64,000 nt of DNA, taken from contig NZ_CAMDRE010000001.1 in NCBI RefSeq assembly GCF_945906775.1, forward strand, positions 1,674,001 to 1,738,000, given 5' to 3'. This DNA is from Citrobacter sp. Marseille-Q6884. Its GTDB lineage: Bacteria > Pseudomonadota > Gammaproteobacteria > Enterobacterales > Enterobacteriaceae. The first letter of the stretch is position 1, and each line of letters opens with the position of its first letter. This document shows, in pieces, positions 42,905 to 50,999 of the stretch. The notes beneath the pieces are model-generated. The model did not search any database and was not told the DNA's origin. It saw only the letters and a list, made by a program, of their open reading frames with translations. The position numbers and the translations under genes were made by a program.

Positions 42905-44275
42905 ATGAATTATCCGGCAGAACCCTTCCGTATTAAAAGCGTTGAAACTGTATCTATGATCCCGCGTGATGAGCGCCTTAAGAAAATGCAGGAAGCGGGT
43001 TACAATACTTTCCTGTTAAACTCGAAAGATATTTATATCGACCTGCTGACGGACAGTGGCACCAACGCAATGAGCGATAAGCAGTGGGCCGGAATGATGA
43101 TGGGTGATGAAGCCTACGCGGGCAGTGAAAACTTCTATCATCTGGAAAGAACGGTTCAGGAATTGTTTGGCTTTAAACATATTGTTCCTACTCACCAGGG
43201 GCGCGGTGCAGAAAACCTGTTATCGCAACTGGCAATTAAACCGGGGCAATATGTTGCCGGTAATATGTATTTCACCACGACCCGTTATCACCAGGAAAAA
43301 AATGGTGCGGTGTTCGTGGATATCGTTCGTGACGAAGCGCACGATGCCGGTCTGAATATTGCCTTTAAAGGTGATATCGATCTTAAAAAATTACAAAAGC
43401 TGATTGACGAAAAAGGCGCCGAGAATATTGCCTATATTTGTCTGGCGGTCACGGTTAACCTCGCCGGGGGGCAGCCTGTCTCCATGGCGAACATGCGTGC
43501 GGTACGTGAACTGACCGCAGCACACGGCATTAAAGTGTTCTACGACGCGACCCGCTGCGTTGAAAACGCCTACTTTATCAAAGAGCAAGAGCAAGGCTTT
43601 GAGAACAAGAGCATCGCAGCGATCGTGCACGAGATGTTCAGCTACGCCGACGGCTGTACCATGAGTGGCAAAAAAGACTGTCTGGTCAACATCGGCGGCT
43701 TCCTGTGCATGAATGATGACGAAATGTTCTCTTCTGCCAAAGAGTTAGTGGTGGTCTACGAAGGGATGCCATCCTACGGCGGCCTGGCCGGACGCGACAT
43801 GGAAGCGATGGCGATCGGCCTGCGTGAAGCCATGCAGTACGAGTATATCGAGCACCGCGTGAAGCAGGTTCGCTATCTGGGCGACAAGCTAAAAGCGGCC
43901 GGTGTACCGATTGTTGAACCGGTGGGCGGCCACGCGGTCTTCCTCGATGCGCGTCGCTTCTGCGAACATCTGACGCAGGATGAGTTCCCGGCGCAAAGCC
44001 TGGCCGCCAGCATCTATGTTGAAACCGGTGTCCGCAGTATGGAGCGCGGCATTATCTCTGCGGGGCGTAATAATGTGACAGGCGAACACCACAGACCGAA
44101 ACTGGAAACGGTACGCCTGACGATTCCACGCCGCGTTTATACTTATGCGCATATGGATGTGGTTGCCGACGGTATTATTAAACTTTACCAGCATAAAGAA
44201 GATATTCGTGGGCTGAAGTTTATTTACGAGCCGAAGCAGCTACGTTTCTTTACGGCACGCTTTGATTATATCTAA
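42905..44275 (+). CDS. tpl: Tyrosine phenol-lyase
   Basis: The 456-residue PLP enzyme splits tyrosine to phenol, pyruvate and ammonia. From memory it is nearly identical to the C. freundii protein: MNYPAEPFRIKSVETVSMIP at the start, THQGRGAENLL near residue 98, YDATRCVENAYF near 213 and the PLP lysine in MSGKKDCLV (Lys257 of the family). Related tryptophanase differs at these places. ATG 42905 follows CTGGAGAAACAAA; the frame is open 15 codons further upstream without similarity. A strong terminator follows, and the tyrosine permease tutB lies downstream. Confidence 0.97.
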   Translation: MNYPAEPFRIKSVETVSMIPRDERLKKMQEAGYNTFLLNSKDIYIDLLTDSGTNAMSDKQWAGMMMGDEAYAGSENFYHLERTVQELFGFKHIVPTHQGRGAENLLSQLAIKPGQYVAGNMYFTTTRYHQEKNGAVFVDIVRDEAHDAGLNIAFKGDIDLKKLQKLIDEKGAENIAYICLAVTVNLAGGQPVSMANMRAVRELTAAHGIKVFYDATRCVENAYFIKEQEQGFENKSIAAIVHEMFSYADGCTMSGKKDCLVNIGGFLCMNDDEMFSSAKELVVVYEGMPSYGGLAGRDMEAMAIGLREAMQYEYIEHRVKQVRYLGDKLKAAGVPIVEPVGGHAVFLDARRFCEHLTQDEFPAQSLAASIYVETGVRSMERGIISAGRNNVTGEHHRPKLETVRLTIPRRVYTYAHMDVVADGIIKLYQHKEDIRGLKFIYEPKQLRFFTARFDYI

Positions 44276-44285
44276 CTCTTTTTAT

Positions 44286-44311
44286 CGCCCCATCCTGTGA
44301 TGGGGCTTTTT
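44286..44311 (+). terminator. Intrinsic terminator of tpl
   Basis: GCCCCATC, a short CTGT loop and GATGGGGC are followed by six T. The stem is GC-rich and lies 10 bp past the tpl stop codon. tutB must be expressed by read-through or from its own promoter in 44312-44464. Confidence 0.88.
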
Positions 44312-44464
44312 TGTATTCTTTATTCCATGAACAGGAAGCCTTTGCGGTGCCCGCTACCGTGACAGACATAAAAAAAGCAAACCCTGACTCCAACCTTTTT
44401 ATTATCCGCATGATGTACAAATGAAAGCTGTAATTATAAATAATAGTCTACAGGAACATTTATC

Positions 44465-45730
44465 ATGGATATTAATGCCATTGAGCGACAGAGTAGTACC
44501 CCCGGGCTGATTAGCGGAACCATGTTGGTTATCGCGACCGTAGTGGGTGGCGGGATGTTCTCCCTGCCGATTGCGATGGCCGGCGTATGGTTTCCCGGTG
44601 CCTCTGTGATCCTTCTTTTTATTGCCATCATGATGTTATTAACCGGTCTGATGCTGGTTGAAGTGAACCTGCATTACGGCGCCGGTGCCAGTTTTAATAC
44701 CTTTACGCAGGATTTATTAGGCCGAAAGTGGAATATCGTGGTCGGTATTGCATTCGGTTTTGTGCTGTATATTCTGACCTACGCGTATATCTCCGGGTCA
44801 TCGGCGGTGATGGCGCAAACCGTATTTAAATATAGTGGCGTACGTTTTCCGGCGAATATCTCCGTCATTATCGTCAGTATGCTGGTCGGTGCGATTGCGT
44901 GGTACAGCTCGTTGCTGGTGGGGCGGATCACCACCGTGTTGATTATCGGTAAATTCGTTGCCTTCTTTGCGACGTTTTCCGGGTTAGTTGGGCATATTGA
45001 AGTCGCGAAGCTGGTCGATAGCGTCGCGGTGGCGCTCCCGCAGTCGCAATACCTGCCTTATATTCTGATGACGCTACCGTTCTGTATTATCTCGTTTGGT
45101 TTTCATGGCAACGTACCGAGTCTCGTCAAGCTGTACGGCACGGGCGGTGTACACAATATTACGCGCTCAATTGTCATCGGGACGCTGTTTGCTCTGCTGC
45201 TGTATATCTTCTGGCTGGCGGTGACGATGGGCAATATCAGCCGTGCTGAATTTCCGCCGATTATCGCCAAAGGCGGGAATATCGACGTCTTTGTTGAGGC
45301 CATCAGCGGGTTGTTCACCAGCCGCTATATGGATCTGATCCTGACCTTTTTTGGTAACTTTGCCGTAGCCAGTTCCTTGCTGGCGGCGACGCTCGGCCTG
45401 TTTGATTATATCGCCGACCTGTTTCACTTCCCGGATAACGGGGTGGGGCGTTTGAAAACCGCGCTGGTGACCTATTTCCCGCCAGCGGCCGTGTGTTTCT
45501 TCTTCCCGAATGGTTTTGTCCACGCGATTGGCTATGCTGGTCTGGCCTTCACCATCTGGAGCGTGATCCTGCCACCGTTCCTGGTGAAAGCTGCACGTAA
45601 GCGTTTTACGACGGCCAGTTATACCGCGCCCTGCAATAACACCGTTCTCAACCTGGTGATTGTTTGTGGCGGGGTAGTGTACCTGACGGTGGTTCTGGAT
45701 GTGTTTGGTCTGCTGCCAACGTTTCGTTAG
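44465..45730 (+). CDS. tutB: Tyrosine-specific permease TutB
   Basis: The 421-residue inner-membrane carrier of the aromatic amino-acid permease (HAAAP) family has about 11 helices. The first contains the family signature LVIATVVGGGMFSLPIAMAG, and FGFHGNVPSLVKLYG occurs near residue 210. In C. freundii tutB follows tpl and supplies it with tyrosine, and the arrangement here is the same. A TyrP-like role is the alternative and would be functionally equivalent. It starts 189 bp after tpl, beyond a terminator. Confidence 0.92.
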   Translation: MDINAIERQSSTPGLISGTMLVIATVVGGGMFSLPIAMAGVWFPGASVILLFIAIMMLLTGLMLVEVNLHYGAGASFNTFTQDLLGRKWNIVVGIAFGFVLYILTYAYISGSSAVMAQTVFKYSGVRFPANISVIIVSMLVGAIAWYSSLLVGRITTVLIIGKFVAFFATFSGLVGHIEVAKLVDSVAVALPQSQYLPYILMTLPFCIISFGFHGNVPSLVKLYGTGGVHNITRSIVIGTLFALLLYIFWLAVTMGNISRAEFPPIIAKGGNIDVFVEAISGLFTSRYMDLILTFFGNFAVASSLLAATLGLFDYIADLFHFPDNGVGRLKTALVTYFPPAAVCFFFPNGFVHAIGYAGLAFTIWSVILPPFLVKAARKRFTTASYTAPCNNTVLNLVIVCGGVVYLTVVLDVFGLLPTFR

Positions 45731-45741
45731 CGGGAGGCGCT

Positions 45742-45876
45742 ATGTTTCTGACATTACTGCGGTTTCAGCATCCGCTGGTCTATCGCTTTGCGTGGCGACG
45801 CATGCAGGTAGTGGTGTTAAGAACGTGTGGGTTGCGTAAGAAAAAAGCGGGGAAGGGGACTCAGGCCTGTCGTTGA
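45742..45876 (+). CDS. Possible 44-residue basic small protein
   Basis: The frame reads MFLTLLRFQHPLVYRFAWRR and ends KKKAGKGTQACR. ATG 45742 has a good ribosome site (CGGGAGGCGC) and follows tutB by 11 bp. The N-terminus is hydrophobic and the rest is basic. I recognise no family. Its stop codon lies inside an inverted repeat that could be a terminator. It may simply be chance coding at the end of the tutB transcript. Confidence 0.4.
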   Translation: MFLTLLRFQHPLVYRFAWRRMQVVVLRTCGLRKKKAGKGTQACR

Positions 45877-45883
45877 CAGGCCT
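45863..45883. terminator. Bidirectional hairpin between two small frames
   Basis: AGGCCTGTC-GTT-GACAGGCCT is a perfect 9-bp stem with a 3-base loop. There is no long T run. It lies between the ends of the converging small frames at 45742-45876 and 45891-45968. Confidence 0.6.
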
Positions 45884-45890
45884 GCCTGGT

Positions 45891-45968
45891 TTACACCCGG
45901 AAGTAGCGTGGTGGGATCAACGCAGAGAAGGCGTCGAACTTCTTCACCATCTTTTTCCAGAACAACAT
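45891..45968 (-). CDS. Possible 25-residue small protein
   Basis: The minus-strand frame reads MLFWKKMVKKFDAFSALIPP then RYFRV, an amphipathic, basic peptide. AGGGCAG precedes the ATG by 6 bases. The hairpin at 45863-45883 follows its stop codon. It was too short for routine ORF calling, and I have no homologue to support it. Confidence 0.35.
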   Translation of the reverse strand: MLFWKKMVKKFDAFSALIPPRYFRV

Positions 45969-46446
45969 AATTACTGCCCTCTGTTTAAAACATCGGCGCT
46001 ATTTTAGTCAGCGCTGACAAATCGTAAAGCCAGTTGCGTCCTTCAGCTAACAAGGCGGTGTAAAGCTTTTGGTTCACCGTTGCGTCAAATACGATTGCCA
46101 GCACGGCAAGCGGGTTGACAAATATCCGTGCGTTCAAATTCTCCCATTGACCTCTTAAATCTAATTAATAACGGATGCGTATCTGAGCCTCTGAGCAGGT
46201 ACTCCTCATGAGGTGGAAAATAAATGCGCTCAGGATTAACGCATGACAACGAATGGATTCTCAGCATTCTGGCGAGTGGCGAATGTCAAAATGAAAATGT
46301 GAGCAGTGCCGAAAGAAATAAAAAGCAGTATTGCCTGTGTGGGGTAATCGGAGGATTATTTTATTCATCATACAAATTGGGTGGTGATATTTGCTTGATA
46401 ACCTGATGCCAAATTGCCATCAGGAAAAAACAGAAACGGAGTATTG
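45969..46446. promoter_or_regulatory. Upstream region of lutABC
   Basis: No gene is supported. A 60-codon frame at 46224-46406 has a fair ribosome site but no recognisable protein character. The clearest element is a 23-bp palindrome at 46402-46424, just before lutA. Confidence 0.4.
46402..46424. promoter_or_regulatory. Near-perfect 23-bp palindrome before lutA (probable operator)
   Basis: CCTGATG and CATCAGG are the outer arms, and the inner bases CAA and TTG also pair, leaving three unpaired positions (8, 12, 16). Its end is 22 bp before the lutA start codon, where a repressor would block transcription or translation. The regulator is unknown. Confidence 0.6.
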
Positions 46447-47169
46447 ATGGTGAATGTAAATTTCTTTGTTACCTGTATTGGTGATGCACTGAAATCACGG
46501 ATGGCACGAGACTCCGTATTGCTGCTGGAAAAGCTGGGTTGTCGCGTTAATTTCCCCGAGAAGCAAGGGTGTTGCGGTCAACCAGCCATCAACAGCGGTT
46601 ACATCAAAGAGGCGATCCCGGGGATGAAAAACCTGATCGCCGCCCTGGAAGACAACGACGACCCGATTATCTCTCCGGCTGGCTCCTGCACCTACGCGGT
46701 AAAAAGCTACCCATCGTATCTGGCCGATGAACCGGAATGGGTGCTGCGTGCGGAGAACGTTGCCGCGCGGATGCAGGATCTCACCTCCTTTATCGTCAAC
46801 AAACTGGGCGTGGTGGACGTCGGCGCCAGCCTGCAGGGCCGCGCGGTGTATCACCCCTCCTGTAGCCTGACCCGCAAGCTGGGGGTGAAGGAAGCGCCGC
46901 TCACGCTGCTGAAAAACGTGCGCGGGCTGGAGCTGCTGACGTTTGCCGATCAGGACACCTGCTGCGGCTTTGGCGGGACGTTCTCGGTCAAGATGGCCGA
47001 GATATCCGGCGAGATGGTGAAAGAGAAAGTCTTACATCTGATGGATGCGAAGCCGGAATATTTGATTGGCGCAGACGTCAGCTGCCTGCTGAACATTGGC
47101 GGTCGACTGCAACGGGAAGGCCAGCCGGTCAAAGTGATGCATATTGCTGAAGTGCTGATGAGCCGCTGA
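46447..47169 (+). CDS. lutA: L-lactate utilisation protein LutA (YkgE), CCG-domain subunit
   Basis: The 240-residue cytoplasmic protein has the two cysteine-rich CCG signatures CCGQPAINSG and CCGFGGTFSV that bind a noncanonical iron-sulfur cluster. With LutB and LutC it forms an iron-sulfur lactate dehydrogenase that feeds electrons to the respiratory chain. ATG 46447 follows ACGGAGTATTG; an upstream in-frame ATG at 46414 lies inside the palindrome region and is less likely. It is the first gene of lutABC. Confidence 0.92.
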   Translation: MVNVNFFVTCIGDALKSRMARDSVLLLEKLGCRVNFPEKQGCCGQPAINSGYIKEAIPGMKNLIAALEDNDDPIISPAGSCTYAVKSYPSYLADEPEWVLRAENVAARMQDLTSFIVNKLGVVDVGASLQGRAVYHPSCSLTRKLGVKEAPLTLLKNVRGLELLTFADQDTCCGFGGTFSVKMAEISGEMVKEKVLHLMDAKPEYLIGADVSCLLNIGGRLQREGQPVKVMHIAEVLMSR

Positions 47170-47179
47170 GGGGAAAGCG

Positions 47180-48607
47180 ATGTCGATAAAAACCAGCGAT
47201 GTAGAATTTAAACGGCGCATTCGTCAGCAGATAGAAGATCCGATCATGCGCAAAGCCGTGGCCAACGCGCAGGAGCGTATTGGCGCGAATCGACAAAAAA
47301 TGGTCGATGAGTTAGGCCACTGGGAAGACTGGCGCGATCGTGCCAGCCAGATCCGCGATCACGTTCTGAGTAACCTCGACGCCTACCTGTATCAACTCTC
47401 CGAGAAAGTGACGGAAAACGGCGGGCACGTCTATTTCGCCAAAACCAAAGAAGAGGCCACCCGCTACATTCTGCAGGTCGCGCAGAGCAAAAATGCGAAC
47501 AAGGTGGTGAAGTCCAAATCGATGGTGACCGAAGAGATCGGCGTCAACACCGTGTTGCAGGATGCCGGAATTCAGGTGATCGAAACCGATCTCGGCGAGT
47601 ATATCCTGCAGTTGGATCAGGATCCGCCTTCGCACGTCGTGGTCCCGGCCATTCATAAAGATCGCTATCAGATCCGCCGCGTGCTGAACGAGCGTCTGGG
47701 GTACGACGGCCCGGAAACTCCGGAAGCCATGACCTTATTCATCCGCCAGAAGATCCGCGAGGATTTCCTGAGTGCTGAAATCGGCATTACCGGCTGTAAC
47801 TTTGCCGTGGCGGAAACCGGCTCGGTGTGCCTGGTGACCAACGAAGGCAACGCGCGGATGTGCACCACGCTGCCGAAAACGCACATTGCGGTGATGGGCA
47901 TGGAACGTATCGCACCGACCTTTGCCGACGTGGATGTGCTGATCACCATGCTGGCGCGCAGCGCCGTGGGCGCACGCCTGACGGGCTATAACACCTGGCT
48001 GACCGGCCCGCGTGAAGCGGATAATGTTGATGGACCGGAAGAGTTCCACCTGGTGATTGTCGATAACGGTCGCTCGCAGGTGCTGGGCTCTGCGTTCCGC
48101 GATGTGCTGCGCTGCATCCGCTGCGGGGCCTGTATGAACACCTGCCCGGCGTACCGTCACATCGGCGGACACGGCTATGGCTCTATCTATCCCGGTCCTA
48201 TTGGCGCGGTGATTTCTCCGCTGCTCGGCGGCTATAAAGATTTTAAAGACCTGCCGTACGCCTGTTCTTTATGCACGGCCTGCGACAGCGTCTGCCCGGT
48301 GCGTATTCCGTTGTCAACACTGATCCTGCGTCATCGCCGGGTGATGGCCGAGGAGGGCATCACCCCGAAAGCCGAGCGACGGGCGATCAAAATGTTCACT
48401 TATGCCAATAGTCATCCGGGGCTGTGGAAAGTCGGGATGATGGCGGGCGCTCATGCGGCAAGCTGGTTTATCAATGGCGGCAAAACGCCGCTTAAGGTTG
48501 GCGCGCTGGGTGACTGGATGGAGGCGCGCGATCTGCCTGATGCTGACGGTGAGAGTTTTCGCAGCTGGTTTAAGAAACATCAGGCGCAGGAGAAAAAGAA
48601 TGGATAA
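47180..48607 (+). CDS. lutB: L-lactate utilisation iron-sulfur protein LutB (YkgF)
   Basis: The 475-residue protein has two [4Fe-4S] motifs, CIRCGACMNTCP near residue 312 and CSLCTACDSVCP near 363, behind an LUD domain (KSKSMVTEEIGVN). It is the electron-carrying subunit of the LutABC complex. It begins 10 bp after lutA, and its stop overlaps lutC by 8 bp. Confidence 0.94.
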   Translation: MSIKTSDVEFKRRIRQQIEDPIMRKAVANAQERIGANRQKMVDELGHWEDWRDRASQIRDHVLSNLDAYLYQLSEKVTENGGHVYFAKTKEEATRYILQVAQSKNANKVVKSKSMVTEEIGVNTVLQDAGIQVIETDLGEYILQLDQDPPSHVVVPAIHKDRYQIRRVLNERLGYDGPETPEAMTLFIRQKIREDFLSAEIGITGCNFAVAETGSVCLVTNEGNARMCTTLPKTHIAVMGMERIAPTFADVDVLITMLARSAVGARLTGYNTWLTGPREADNVDGPEEFHLVIVDNGRSQVLGSAFRDVLRCIRCGACMNTCPAYRHIGGHGYGSIYPGPIGAVISPLLGGYKDFKDLPYACSLCTACDSVCPVRIPLSTLILRHRRVMAEEGITPKAERRAIKMFTYANSHPGLWKVGMMAGAHAASWFINGGKTPLKVGALGDWMEARDLPDADGESFRSWFKKHQAQEKKNG

Positions 48608-49295
48608 CCGTACCGCGTTTTTAAACACCATCGCCCAGGCGTTGGGTCGTCCGCTGCGTTTTGAACCGCAAGCGGATGCCGCGCCGGTTAACAACTATGC
48701 CAACGAGCGCCTGACCGAACTGAGCACGCAGCAGCGCTGCGATGCGTTTATCCAGTTTGCCAGTGAAGTGATGCTGGCCCGCTGCGAACTGACTCACGAG
48801 GACCAGGCCGCAGAAGCCGCGTTACGTCTGTGCGAAGAATTAGGTCAGCAGCCGGTGGTGCTGAGCGGCGACAGTCGGCTGGTGGCGCTTGGCATCACCG
48901 AACGCTTGCAGCAGGCATGCAACGCCGTGGTCTGGGATCCGGCGCGAGGGATCGAAAATATTACCCAGGCCGAGCAGGCGAAAGTCGGCGTGGTATACGC
49001 CGAGTATGGCCTGACTGAGTCCGGTGGCGTGGTGCTGTTTTCCGCGCCGGAGCGTGGGCGTTCCCTGAGCCTGTTGCCGGAGTCCTCGATTTTCGTGCTG
49101 CGTAAAAGCACCATCCTGCCGCGCGTGGCGCAGCTGGCAGAAATACTGCATCAGAAGGCGCAGGCCGGTGAGCGTATGCCGTCTTGCATTAACATTATCA
49201 GCGGACCCAGTTCGACGGCGGATATTGAGCTTATCAAGGTGGTTGGGGTGCATGGTCCGGTGAAGGCGGTGTATCTGATTATTGAGGATTGTTGA
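48600..49295 (+). CDS. lutC: L-lactate utilisation protein LutC (YkgG)
   Basis: The 231-residue LUD-domain protein shows VVYAEYGLTESGGVVLFSAP and the C-terminal SGPSSTADIELIKVVGVHGP, which are characteristic of the family. ATG 48600 (MDNRTAFLNTIAQALGRP) overlaps the end of lutB and follows AGGAGAAAAAG. It is the last gene of the lutABC operon and is convergent with gntP. Confidence 0.94.
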   Translation: MDNRTAFLNTIAQALGRPLRFEPQADAAPVNNYANERLTELSTQQRCDAFIQFASEVMLARCELTHEDQAAEAALRLCEELGQQPVVLSGDSRLVALGITERLQQACNAVVWDPARGIENITQAEQAKVGVVYAEYGLTESGGVVLFSAPERGRSLSLLPESSIFVLRKSTILPRVAQLAEILHQKAQAGERMPSCINIISGPSSTADIELIKVVGVHGPVKAVYLIIEDC

Positions 49296-49344
49296 GGCAG
49301 GATAGAGAACCGCTCTGGCGTTACAGGCCAGAGCGGTATTGATG

Positions 49345-50688
49345 TCAGGCAATCATGCTGATAATCAACACGATAATCAGACCGACCACCGAGTTCACCA
49401 GCTCCAGCAGACCCCAGGTTTTCAGTGTGTCCTTCACGGACAGATCAAAATAACCTTTAAACAGCCAGAATGAAGCATCGTTGATATGGGTCAGGGTGTT
49501 GGAACCCGCTGCGGTGGCCAGTACCAGTAACGCCGGATCAACGCCAACCAGTTGCCCGGTTGCCGGGTCGAGGATCGCCGCGCTGATGATCCCTGCCGCC
49601 GTCATGGCGGAAACCACGCCCTGGCCGGTCGCCAGACGGATCAGCACCGTGATGAGCCATGCCATGATGTACGGGGAAATGTTGCCGTGTGACATCAGCA
49701 TGCCGATCGTATCGCCGATACCGGTATCAATGATGGTTTGCTTAAGGACGCCGCCCGCACCGATGATCAGGATCACCATGGCGATGCTTTTCACCGCGTT
49801 TTCGAATGCGTTCATGACCCACTGCATGTCATGGCCGCGCGCGGTACCAAACAGCACAAAGGCCACAATCATGGCGATGAACATTGCGATCGGGGACGAA
49901 CCTAAGAAGTTGACCACTTCCCAGGCCTGCGTCCCTTTTACCAGCCAGATATTAGCAATGGTGGTGGAGATCATGATGATCGCCGGGATCAGCGGTACCA
50001 GAATCGACACGCCAAAGGAGGGCAAATTGTTCTGGTCAACCGGCACGTCGGCTTTCATGAAAGAGGGCGTTGGGCGTTCGAGGTTGCCGAGGAATTTCGG
50101 CAGGATCAAGCCCGCGCAGATCACGCTCGGGATGGTCACCAGAATACCGTAGATGTAAACCATACCCATATCGGCGCCGTAAGCATTCACCAGCGCTACC
50201 GGCCCCGGCTGCGGTGGGAACAGGGAGTGCGCGGTGGTGGCAGCGGCAACTGCCGGGATCGCCAGTTTCAGGAACGGGATCTTCGCTTCCGCGGCAATGA
50301 CGATCACCAGCGGCGCCAGCATAATAAAGGCCACTTCGTAGAACATTGCCAGACCGAAAATCAGGCCAATAATGATCACCGATAGCTGTACATAGCGCAG
50401 ACCAAGGCGCGCCAGCAGCGTGTGGGCAATCTGATGCGCTGCCCCGGAATCCACCATCAGTTTGCCGATGACCGCCCCGAACACCACGATAATCGCCAGT
50501 TCACCGAGCGTACTGCCAAAGCCGGATTTCATGGTGTGCAGCAGTTCCATGAGATCCATGCCCGCCAGCATACCGACGGAAAGCGCGGCCAGCAGCAGTG
50601 CGACCATGGAGTTTATTTTGAATCGTAGATTGAGAACGAGCATCAGGCCGATGCCGAAGATGACCCACAGAATATTGAGAACGTGCAT
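49345..50688 (-). CDS. gntP: GntP-family permease for fructuronate/gluconate
   Basis: The 447-residue inner-membrane carrier has about 12-14 hydrophobic helices and is almost identical to my recollection of E. coli GntP, for example in PPQPGPVALVNAYGADMG and TGQGVVSAMTAAGIISAA. It takes up fructuronate and gluconate, the substrates of the divergent uxuAB operon. Upstream lies a shared region with ExuR/UxuR palindromes. Ends: ATG 50688; stop near 49345, 49 bp from the converging lutC. Confidence 0.95.
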   Translation of the reverse strand: MHVLNILWVIFGIGLMLVLNLRFKINSMVALLLAALSVGMLAGMDLMELLHTMKSGFGSTLGELAIIVVFGAVIGKLMVDSGAAHQIAHTLLARLGLRYVQLSVIIIGLIFGLAMFYEVAFIMLAPLVIVIAAEAKIPFLKLAIPAVAAATTAHSLFPPQPGPVALVNAYGADMGMVYIYGILVTIPSVICAGLILPKFLGNLERPTPSFMKADVPVDQNNLPSFGVSILVPLIPAIIMISTTIANIWLVKGTQAWEVVNFLGSSPIAMFIAMIVAFVLFGTARGHDMQWVMNAFENAVKSIAMVILIIGAGGVLKQTIIDTGIGDTIGMLMSHGNISPYIMAWLITVLIRLATGQGVVSAMTAAGIISAAILDPATGQLVGVDPALLVLATAAGSNTLTHINDASFWLFKGYFDLSVKDTLKTWGLLELVNSVVGLIIVLIISMIA

Positions 50689-50746
50689 GAAACGTCTACC
50701 TTCTTTGGTTGAACTATTATGATTTTGGTTGAGATGTTACATAAAT

Positions 50747-50756
50747 TGGTTAACCA
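50747..50756. promoter_or_regulatory. ExuR/UxuR-type palindrome, gntP side
   Basis: The core TGGTTAACCA is a perfect 10-bp palindrome within AAATTGGTTAACCATTGA, 58 bp before gntP. It matches the GntR-family site used by ExuR and UxuR. Confidence 0.75.
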
Positions 50757-50851
50757 TTGATGCGATGAATGTCACATTACGTTACAGGTTTACGCGACTT
50801 AAGTGGCGGCGGACTTGTTACTCGTAGATCGCCAGTCATGTTAGATGTGAT

Positions 50852-50863
50852 TTGGTTAACCAA
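50852..50863. promoter_or_regulatory. ExuR/UxuR-type palindrome, uxuA side
   Basis: TTGGTTAACCAA is a perfect 12-bp palindrome, about 88 bp before uxuA. With the site at 50747 it suggests shared hexuronate control of gntP and uxuAB. Confidence 0.78.
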
Positions 50864-50906
50864 TTTCTCTATTTAGGTTGACATGTCATACCAAAAGGAG
50901 GAATTT

Positions 50907-50999
50907 ATGCGCCATATTGTCGAGTCCATAACATCAATGAGGAATAAAGCATGGAACAGACATGGCGCTGGTACGGTCCGAACGATCCGGTCACTTTAG
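50907..50999 (+). CDS. Possible 30-residue leader peptide overlapping uxuA
   Basis: MRHIVESITSMRNKAWNRHG is the start of a 30-codon frame whose ATG has an ideal ribosome site (AAAGGAGGAATTT). It ends at TAG 50997-50999, inside uxuA and in another frame. It could couple or dampen uxuA translation. The peptide itself has no recognisable features and may have no function as a protein. Confidence 0.4.
   Translation: MRHIVESITSMRNKAWNRHGAGTVRTIRSL

Noticed and set aside
42905..44275. Tryptophanase (tnaA) as the identity of the PLP lyase
   Set aside because: The sequence follows the C. freundii tyrosine phenol-lyase rather than TnaA, and it is paired with a tyrosine permease; no tnaC-like leader was seen.
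46224..46406. 60-codon frame before lutA
   Set aside because: It has a fair ribosome site but no conserved character. The region is better explained as regulatory.
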